64,000 nucleotides of DNA from Phytophthora quininea (Eukaryota; Oomycota; Peronosporomycetes; Peronosporales; Peronosporaceae). The notes under the pieces are model-generated. The model made no database searches. It saw only the letters and a list, made by a program, of their open reading frames with translations, and was not told where the DNA came from. The translations under genes and the position numbers were made by a program. Each line of letters starts with the position of its first letter. Position 1 is the first letter of the stretch. Of this stretch, positions 56,467 through 64,000 are shown in pieces. The stretch lies in the NCBI GenBank assembly GCA_011947345.1, contig JAAVTG010000623.1, positions 62,001 to 126,000 of the forward strand, given 5' to 3'.

Positions 56467-56483
56467 GGCAAAACGGGGAATGA
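56467..56483 (-). promoter_or_regulatory. Inr/FPR core promoter of the carrier gene
   Basis: Minus-strand TCATTCCCCGTTTTGCC fits the oomycete initiator and flanking element. Confidence 0.55.
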
Positions 56484-59400
56484 TACTGCGGTTTGGTGGT
56501 TCGAGTCTGCTTGGATCGGAAACGGCTCGAAGCGAATCGTCGCCCCATCTTGCACCTTGTGCTTGAATGCTAAGTTCGACTTGGCGGATCCGGTGGCGCT
56601 AGGCTCGTGCTGACGTACTTGGGCGAGCGATTTGAAGATAGCTTCGCATAGTGGAGCCCAAGTTAAACCAAGTTCCGATGGTGAACCTGCGTCTCTTGAC
56701 AGTGCAAGCAGCGCCGCGCCAAGCGCACGCCGCGCGTTGTAGCGAAGAGATGGCCTTGTCACATGTGTGCCTCGCTCAAGCAAGCGAAGATCCGCGTGTA
56801 AACGAAGTGCTGTTGCCCATCGGACTGGAAAAAGGGACATAGTGTATACAAGAATGTATAGTTGTATACACCAGAAATACAGCCAATCAGAACAAGTTTA
56901 TTTTATGATACTATATTGTTCAAGACCTTCTTGGCTAGAAATATAGTAAGTGTTCCGACTTTTCTATAGGCAAAGCAAAACTATGAGTTGATTGGAATTG
57001 CATTTACATATTGCCTTAGTTTGCGGGCGATATATGTCGTATCTAGTTGTCTAAGCAGAGAAAATCAACAGACTGTTGATCGAACGCGACAAAGGCAAGT
57101 GGTAAAGTTGATTTTTTAATTCCCCTTCTAGAAGCTGTTTTCGTCGGACCACCTGAAGTGCTACGCTAGAATAACCTCCTTCGTTCAAACGGTTAGGCAA
57201 AGCTATACTACACGGCTTTGTTGTGTATATCTAAGATACAATTAATAAAGCAAGCGTAACGACACAATAGAAAAAACTGAATTGAAATCCTCCTAGACAT
57301 CATGTAATATAGGTTGAATGGAAGCTCAGAATACTCGGTGACGTGCAAGGCTGGCGGAGAAATGTTACGACGGATTATCCATGCAACTACAAGTGGAGCC
57401 GCCGGGTACTGCTCTTCTCGCCCTGAGAGCTACAGAAGGTAGCCGAGAAATATATATAGCATTTCTACATATCCCGGCTATCTGTAATCGCAGGGGCCTC
57501 TGCTGTTGGACCGTCATTACTGTCAAGCTCCAGTATGGGTATATATTCTAGGGATGACACTCGTGTTCCTGTTTCTGCTGAAGTTGATAACCTTCGGACC
57601 CAAGTTGTGAACGTTTACAATTTAGGCCGTTCGCACAGCACTGTCTGCTTGCACGCTTCGCCTCTTTCCAGCCTAACATTGGCAATCGGCTTTTCTATAT
57701 CAATATGATGGCAACGCTCGGGTTAATTGGCCTATTGCCCGGCGATGTTCCATCGCACCGTTCACTGTAGGCACCCACCTATCGTGGTACTGCCATTGTT
57801 CACCACGGGTAAAATGCACAACTTCAAAGGCGCTTCGTCCAGAAGTGTGACAAGAACCCGGCAAAATGCTTGCATAGCAGTCTTGCTGATGCAAAATCTA
57901 AGCGTCAACTTGGGCGCGAACTTCGATGGAACGATAACATCCGGTCCAAACTCTGCAGCAGCATGCGGTAACTTCAGCCTCAGTAATTTGAATGAAACTT
58001 ATTTCGAATACAGTAAGCTGGTATGTGTTATTTCTACCGCATCTCTGTGGTGCTGGCCTCGCTTTTTTCATTCAACAGGTAGCATTCCCACTGGCCATGC
58101 ACCAACTTCGAAGCGCAATCATTCAACTCGCCTGGTCCACCACTGTCTATGCTTCGTAACAACGGCTAGTACAAGCCGGGCAAGATGTATCGCGGGGTTA
58201 GCTTTGTGGAGTTTGTACGGCGAGACAATTATGTACCAAGCCCTGACTCTGAAGTTACAGCGTGGCCTGAGCCACGCCGTACGAGCCCCGAGATCAGCTT
58301 GGAGTCCCACGATGACCACGATGACCCTTCGAAAATCGCTTGTCAACAGCACCTCCGGATCACCGCTTGCTCACAGAATTACTACTAATGATTTTTCAAG
58401 TAACACCAGCCGATTCGATGAGGTAAATAATATGCCGGGTCGACTTGGTATGAAGCGAGCTACACGAGCGCCATTTAAAATACAGCAATTTGTGTCGGTG
58501 TTGCTCTCGATGTTGTCACATGGTTCAGATACAACCCGTACTGTCTTCAATTGTAGTCGCTGCTTGCGTTATAGACTTGTACTCAGAGGCTAATCCTTGC
58601 GACCGTACTGTTCAATTATAATCAACAAACGTTCTTGCTGGGCCGCTTTTCTGTGCAGCCAGCCCACCCCAGCTCCGTTTTAAGTAGCAACCCTTTTCCT
58701 AAATGTACTGATAAAAAAATAACTTTACTGATCTGTTGCTGCTTGTTCTTTTCCGAGCTCAAGCACATAAAACTATGCCAATTGAGCAGCCGGTGCCTAG
58801 AAACGGTGGATCGCTGCTGGAGATGGCAAGGCTCATCGAGCAAATGAGAACCAATAATGTGCGTATTGGATAATATATCAAAGTTAGAATTCTAGACACT
58901 TCTAAACGTTTAGGAATTTTCAAATCAGAACACTGTTCCACTATCTGTGGCATCCCATTCAGCAATTTACTCTTGTATACGTACTTATGTTCGGTAACCT
59001 TTAATCAATCAGAAATCCGGACATTGTGACTGACATACCAACGGGCAGACACTTTATTGTTTAAGAAGATGTCTTCATTCAAGCTATGGAATGCAAGCAA
59101 CAGATGTTTTGTCCGGAGAAATTTCCATCACTAACACCTATGTTTTGCACACAGGAAAACCTTCCATAGATACCGTGATTGAAGTACTATTCCGCGGAAT
59201 GCTGAAATAGTGTCCACCATCCAGCATCTTATGTAAGGGCTGTGGCAATATCCAACCCTAAGCTCGCCGCGACTTCAGGGGAGTTGCATTAATTGTCAAG
59301 ATGGACACTACAACGGCATCAATCTGACCATCCTGGAACTGTAACGGGGCTTGCTTCTTGCTTGTGAGGAAAATATAACTCTCCTCTATTCCATCTGTGT

Positions 59401-59644
59401 GAGCCCGACTCGGGCGCCGTGTGGGAACCAACGTCAAAATAATAGCTAACTAATTGGTCGCCGTGGTGCACGTAGCGAGACTGCACAAGCAACCCGTCAC
59501 AGGAACAAATAACCAAGTTGGAGCTTCTGAAGCCAATATATATCAAGAGCAGCACAAACAACTAAAATTCCATTGGATGATATTCAGAATACGGTTAGGT
59601 GATTAACGAATATTCCTATCGTGGGATTTGCTGCAAATTCCGAG
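56484..59644. other. gene-poor AT-rich region
   Basis: About 3.2 kb of AT-rich DNA. The longest frame (57727-58593, 288 codons, no ATG at its start) has no recognisable domain and unusual composition; it may be a decayed element or chance. Nothing else is supported. Confidence 0.45.
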
Positions 59645-59653
59645 GATCACAAC
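59645..59653 (+). repeat. 9-bp target-site duplication, left
   Basis: GATCACAAC directly abuts the left end of the MULE; the identical 9 bases follow its right end at 62558-62566. Confidence 0.85.
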
Positions 59654-59724
59654 GGGAAAAACTATAGAGATCGATGTGGAAAGACGGTCCGAACCAAAAT
59701 TTGGTCAGACCAGATAGGACTAAA
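59654..59724 (+). repeat. MULE left terminal inverted repeat
   Basis: Matches the reverse complement of 62487-62557 with a few substitutions and small indels. Both share AATTTGGTCAGACCAGATAG. Confidence 0.9.
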
Positions 59725-61807
59725 ACTATTATCGGAAATTCAGACAAAAATTCAGTTTAAAATATTCAAAATGAGTCCTGGAGAAGAACATGTGAACGAG
59801 TTGTTAGCGCTTGTTTGCTTGGCCCTCTTCCAACTCAAACTGCAACAACAACATCAACGTTTTCTTCTCGGTTTGCGATACCTCCCTTACCAGAACAAGA
59901 ATTTCCGTCATTCGCTCAGGCTGAGGCAGCACTGCACGCGTGGAATCAGAGCTGACAATCGACGTAACAAAAGGCCATCACGAAAAACAAGGCACTGGAA
60001 ATTTCGAGAGCGCCATTACAAGTGCGACAAGTACGGCCGCACGCAGAACAATCGTGGACTTCAGGACCGCGTTCGTACACATCGCGGAACCAGCAAAATC
60101 GGCTGCACTATGAAGATTCAGTTGGAAGCGGTTGTTGCCAATAGCTGCCGGTCCATGGAAGGTGGTTGATTTGAATGGGTTGCTGTAGCACAATCATTCC
60201 GAAGACGCAAGCATGCATCCAGGGCACCGACGTCGCGACAGGAGCGTACAACATCGGGAGTTGTATCTATCTCGGATTTAATTGTCTCTCAAAGCGAGTT
60301 GGTGTTTCTCCCGAAATCGTCGTGGCCACGTTGCGTCCAGCGGATCGTCACACCGCGATTACGGCCAAGGATATTTCTAATCGCAAAGACGCTGACCGGC
60401 GTGAGCAATTGGCGAGCAACACACCGACCGAACTTCTGCTGACACAGCTGGAAGAACACAATTTTTTACGAGTATGACGTGAACCCTGAAACCCCGCGAC
60501 TACGCTACTTGTTTTGGTCACATCCGGGTATTCGCCAATTTTACTGCTGGCACTCCAATGTCTTGATTATGGATTGCACCTGCAAGGCCAATGAGTTCGA
60601 CCCTCCTTTGTTGAACACGATTGTCATGACGAACATGAACACTGTACTTTCAATAGCTCAGTGCTGGATGAGAAAGAGAAAGATTCGTGTGGGCTCTCCA
60701 GAAGCTTCAGAACTTGATGTCGACATACGATATCGCGCGGCCATCCGTTATTCTCACAGATCGAGATCTGGCTTGTATGAATGCCCTCGATCGTTTGTTT
60801 TCCGATGTCCCGTCCATGGTGTGTCGTTGGCACATGAATCGAAACGTGCTTGCACAGACGAGAACTGTACTGGGTCAAGTTCTCCTGGAGAATCCAGCGC
60901 CGGGTCAGGACAAATACAAAACCTCGGTTGAAACAGACGAATTCATGGTGCTCTACTATACAGCACCCATGTGAAAAACGTGAGCCTTGCCGTGGAAAAG
61001 GACGTCAGCAGTATGTCTCACAGGCTTCCGGATGACCGATATACAGTTGTTGTTCTGTTCGTAAGCCGACACGCCTTAGACGAGACCGCGGAGCTATGGG
61101 CTAAAGATCACAACATCGTGCGGAACCAGGAACAAGTCGAAGCCTGCACTGGAAGATTTAGACGAGCAAATGGAAGGCTCTGTGTCCACGACATCATGGG
61201 AATCATTAGGTCGGAGGGGCAACTGAAGCTCCGGGTTCGATATTATCATCGACATTGGTTAACAAGGCGTGGTCACACCGAAGATATCGACGCACGAGTC
61301 CTGGAGACTGCGCCTCGGAGGAGAATAGTAAAAGCTCACAGACGACAGAAAACGCAAGAAAGACCATGGAGCTTCAGGAACTGCGAGAATGCCGAATTCA
61401 GCGAGCGAGTCGACTTGAATCATCCCGCTCCAAGCCCGGCACCGCCACAGTCTTTTACTGAGCTTCTTCTTGGCTCCAATGTTGTGCATTATAGCAACGA
61501 ATCGGCAACTCAACACGGCCGAAATCTGTCGATGAACGACATACTGAACCGTACCACGGGCGAAGACGAGGCAACTCAACACGATAACGGTGACGAACAA
61601 GTGCAGGACGACGCTCCGCCCTATCTGCCCGACGTGTTACCTCCACGGGGTTGGGGAAACGCAGGCGCAAGGCCTTTTAGGCGACCGAAGGGTGAATCGT
61701 CACCTCGACTAAAAGCTCTAGACTACAAAGAAAACCCAATTGAACAGGTACATAACTTTTTCATCAATATAAATTCATGTTACAATGGCAAACCTGTCTT
61801 CCTTTAG
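59700..61807 (+). pseudogene. MULE transposase, frame-broken
   Basis: Segments in several plus frames read in order like a FAR1/MULE transposase. 59770-60169 holds a zinc-binding N-terminal part (YKCDKYGRTQNNRGLQ, IGCTMKIQLEA). 60175-60477 gives ITAKDISNRKDADRREQ and TPTELLLTQL. 60479-60931 gives LRYLFWSHPG and LIMDCTCKANEFDPPLLN, with an Asp of the DDE triad. 60687-60974 gives ILTDRDLACMNALDRLF and CRWHMNRNVL. 60971-61807 has a SWIM-like CTGRFRRANGRLCVHDIMG. At least three frame changes separate them. It is probably inactive, subject to homopolymer errors. Transposes by cut-and-paste in active relatives. Confidence 0.8.
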
Positions 61808-61809
61808 TG

Positions 61810-61960
61810 CAAGTTCGTCTTAAATAAAAAAGTAAGACGGGTTTTGGTTAATTAAGACAGGTTTGCGTGCATTAAGGTCGACTTTTGAGCAATTAAGAGG
61901 CATTTGTGTAAAACTAAGACGGAATTTCGGATTGTGTAAGATCAGTTTTGGTGCGGGTCG
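61810..61960 (+). repeat. degenerate short tandem repeat inside the MULE
   Basis: Five or six irregular units of about 28-30 bases built on TTAAGACGGGTTTTG-like sequence (for example near 61830, 61852, 61877, 61900 and 61915). It lies between the transposase and the minus-strand frame. Confidence 0.5.
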
Positions 61961-62046
61961 TAACTCTGTAAAACCATAAAAACAACCTTCAAAAATTGAC
62001 AGTAGAATAAAAATAACAGTTACTGAAACTCAACAATGAATTATAT

Positions 62047-62417
62047 TTATTGCAGAGCCTTAAGACGAGCCTCTAGTTGTGATAGGTTACTCGCAGGAAC
62101 AGGAGAACCGTATTTTAGCGACTCCAAACGAGTCTGCAAACTCGAGTCGATGGAGGTGTCGATGCCAGGGATCTTCGATAGTAGCGTGCCCAAAATGCTT
62201 GACAGGGAGTGCTTTCTTAAATAAATACCCATCTTTTGCGCAAGTAATACGCTTTGTTCTGCGCCTTTCTTGTGTTCTTGCGCTGTACCTCTCGCTTCCT
62301 TTGCGCGCTCTTTGAACACCCATTTTTCTTCTTCAGGTGCGTTGCCAATACCTTCTTACACTTCGGGCAGCGCCGATCGACAATGGCACTGCCTTTCGGC
62401 TTCGCCTTTGGTGGCAT
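62047..62417 (-). CDS. small zinc-ribbon-like protein inside the MULE, frame-broken
   Basis: The ATG at 62417 opens MPPKAKPKGSAIVDRRCPKC, with CPKC and a later Cys (KNGC), then a basic helix. This frame ends at 62217. The overlapping frame 62319-62047 continues with a less basic, protein-like C-terminus (HSLSSILGTLLSKIPGIDTS). One base change would join them. It may be an accessory gene of the element. No known family is recognised. Confidence 0.45.
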
Positions 62418-62486
62418 TTAGGAAACTGAACTAATTTGAAAGACGACAGAACGACACACATACGAGCTGACAACTGCATTTGTGCC

Positions 62487-62557
62487 TTTAGTCCTATCTG
62501 GTCTGACCAAATTTGGTTCAGACCGTCTTTCACACCTCGATCTCCATAGTTTTTCCC
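62487..62557 (-). repeat. MULE right terminal inverted repeat
   Basis: Reverse-complement partner of 59654-59724; the outermost bases are TTTTTCCC on the plus strand. Confidence 0.9.
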
Positions 62558-62566
62558 GATCACAAC
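62558..62566 (+). repeat. 9-bp target-site duplication, right
   Basis: GATCACAAC, identical to 59645-59653. Confidence 0.85.
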
Positions 62567-63189
62567 CTGCAACACTTCAAAACGTTGAAGTTGGTGGACC
62601 GACTGCGCACCTGATGTGACGAAGCCGATCGACTATTCAAACACGCTAAAAACCCTGGAAAACTTTTTTATTTTTATTTATTTATTTTTTTTTTTTTTGG
62701 GGGCAGTGAGACAACGGCTTCGCGACTACGAGCATGTGCAGTCACGAAAAAATTGCTATAATATATATGAAACGTTCTTTTGTCGTCAAAGTACTAGCAA
62801 ATACTACTCTTCATATGAACGGACCCGGTTTTTACAGTAGAATGTGGTTACATGGAGCGTCGACTTTGTGACAAATAGCCTAGTTTGGGGCAACGGGAGC
62901 CTCCGCAGCAGTAGCAATGGGTCTTCTAGAACGGTAATTGTCGCGTGAATAAAGATCACGGGAATTAAGAAAGCGACCGCGTGTATCGCCGTCGACCCGT
63001 GAGGTTCGCAATTTCGGTTTCAGAATGATTTTGCGGCAAAGGCGGACGTGAGCCGCGGATGCATCAAGTCAACATTTGGTTTCCAAGATTCCGCTTGCCG
63101 AGCCTGCTCAACCAGCCAGCAACAATCAGTCGCAGCGCGACGCAAGAGCTGTTGCATTTGCGTGATCGAATAAATAGTAATGTGATCAT
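62567..63189. other. intergenic, low-complexity T-rich tract
   Basis: Contains a T-rich tract at 62666-62699 that ends in a G-run. No gene is seen. Confidence 0.5.
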
Positions 63190-64000
63190 ACTATTTTTAT
63201 CCATGGAGAGTATGCAAAAGTAATTTTTGGCGGCATTTCAGTCGACGATTCAATTCGGCGATCACCTTGCTCTTAAAGTGTGATCCTGTTTCACTGACCC
63301 AAATGCTTGGTGCCCCAAATCGACTGTACCAGTCTAGAAGAGCAGACGCTGCAACTTCTGATGCCGGTTCATCACATGCCACTACCTCGATGAATTGGAT
63401 AGCTTCGCCCTTTCGTACTAGAACGTAGCGTGACGACTGAAATTATTCACTGAGTGTCAAAACGTCTCAGTACAGCGTTGCATTTCGTTCGTACATATGG
63501 TGGGTCTGGCTAAATGGTCGTGGAATCACCACACCACCCTTCACATGTATGCACAGGAGGCATATCGAACAGAAAGCACGCACAATCCCCTCCAGGCCGG
63601 TGATACTGAACAATCGGCGGATGTGGTTAAACATCACATGCATGGCGCGGTGTCTGCTATGCCCACAGTGAGCGATGATGAGCAGTCGTTCGACCAGCTC
63701 CTTAACCTCGCGAGGTTTCCAAACGAGATCATTCACCCACCACAAATTGTCATCTCTAGCCGTAGCGCTAGTTGGTGCAGCATGCAGTGCTTGAAAGCTC
63801 CCGATTTCATCGACACTTGGCCACACAAAACCCTCCTGATCCAAGGGTCGAAGTGGTGTCACACTGATGTTGGTCACTCCACTCTCCACACGCTTCCGTC
63901 TGGATCGTGTAAATCTCTTGGCTGAGTGCATTCTGGATATCGGGTTGGGCTGGCCTCCCCATCGTGACACCAGATCCGCCCAAACAATGTGAATACCTTC
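63190..64000 (-). mobile_element. Ty3-type retrotransposon integrase fragment (partial)
   Basis: The minus strand carries an integrase in two frames and runs off the window. 63970-63467 has the HHCC-type zinc motif (HCGHSRHRAM ... CSICLLC). From about 63430 to 63197 the core continues (GEAIQFIEVVACDEPASE, RFGAPSIWVSETGSHFKS), where an Asp of the DDE triad is expected; here the position reads SETGSHF rather than the usual SDxGxHF, so the catalytic Asp seems replaced by Glu. A frame change near 63440 separates the parts. The copy is probably degenerate. No LTR is visible in the window. Confidence 0.72.

Larger units (their letters stand above)
59654..62557. mobile_element. Mutator-like element (MULE), complete ends
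   Basis: A 2.9-kb DNA transposon. Both ends begin GGGAAAAACTAT and carry about 71-bp imperfect terminal inverted repeats (59654-59724 and 62487-62557). A 9-bp target duplication, the size typical of MULEs, flanks it. Inside are a frame-broken transposase on the plus strand and a small zinc-ribbon-like frame on the minus strand near the right end. The intact ends and perfect duplication suggest fairly recent insertion. Confidence 0.88.

Noticed and set aside
56480..56520. possible tRNA T-arm (GGTTCGAGTC)
   Set aside because: No matching acceptor, D-arm or anticodon stem around it; it lies in the 5' flank of the carrier gene.
57727..58593. 288-codon plus-strand frame as a gene
   Set aside because: No ATG at its start, no domain, composition unlike the other genes here; kept only as a remark in the gene-poor region.

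Overview
The window looks like nuclear DNA of a plant-pathogenic oomycete (Peronosporales, Phytophthora-like). The evidence is a transglutaminase elicitor with a Pep-13-like motif, Crinkler (CRN)-type modules, short GT-AG introns inside compact GC-rich genes, oomycete Inr/FPR core promoters just upstream of start codons, and Mutator-like, hAT-like and Ty3-type elements. No tRNA, rRNA or CRISPR array was seen.

Layout. 0-9 kb: a secreted transglutaminase elicitor, two paralogous secreted zinc metalloproteases, a TPR co-chaperone and an IQ/coiled-coil protein. 9-25 kb: a rearranged effector/transposon zone. It holds two CRN pseudogenes that share an inverted 1.7-kb 3' module but have different 5' halves, a frame-broken hAT-like transposase between inverted 0.5-kb repeats, a third CRN relic, and CRN fragments. 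It also holds an array of stem-loops (23.57-24.73 kb) with a near-invariant eight-base loop and covarying stems; part of the array recurs inverted at 20.2-20.4 kb. 25-28 kb: two putatively acylated small proteins and a Cys-rich nuclear-type protein. 29.5-44.3 kb: six members of a small-protein family with a C-x6-C-x15-C-x2-H motif and an acidic-hydrophobic C-terminal helix. Housekeeping genes lie among them: a CDK1-type kinase, Mis18, mitochondrial bL17, a Numb-associated-type kinase and glucosidase II beta. 46-56.5 kb: an SLC34-type phosphate transporter, phosphatidylserine synthase, a TPR-like protein, ATP synthase gamma and an EF-hand mitochondrial carrier. 56.5-64 kb: AT-richer, gene-poor DNA with a complete MULE (71-bp terminal inverted repeats, 9-bp target duplication) and a Ty3-type integrase fragment at the right edge.

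Several conserved housekeeping genes have their frame broken by exactly one base, nearly always at a short homopolymer. The simplest reading is sequence or assembly error, so a frame break alone is weak evidence of a pseudogene here. The CRN, hAT and MULE reading frames carry additional lesions (in-frame stop, 10-bp deletion, missing domains) and are probably real relics.

The sets that seem to work together are the secreted/effector genes at the left and the family of putative small transcriptional regulators in the middle. The rest are independent housekeeping genes.
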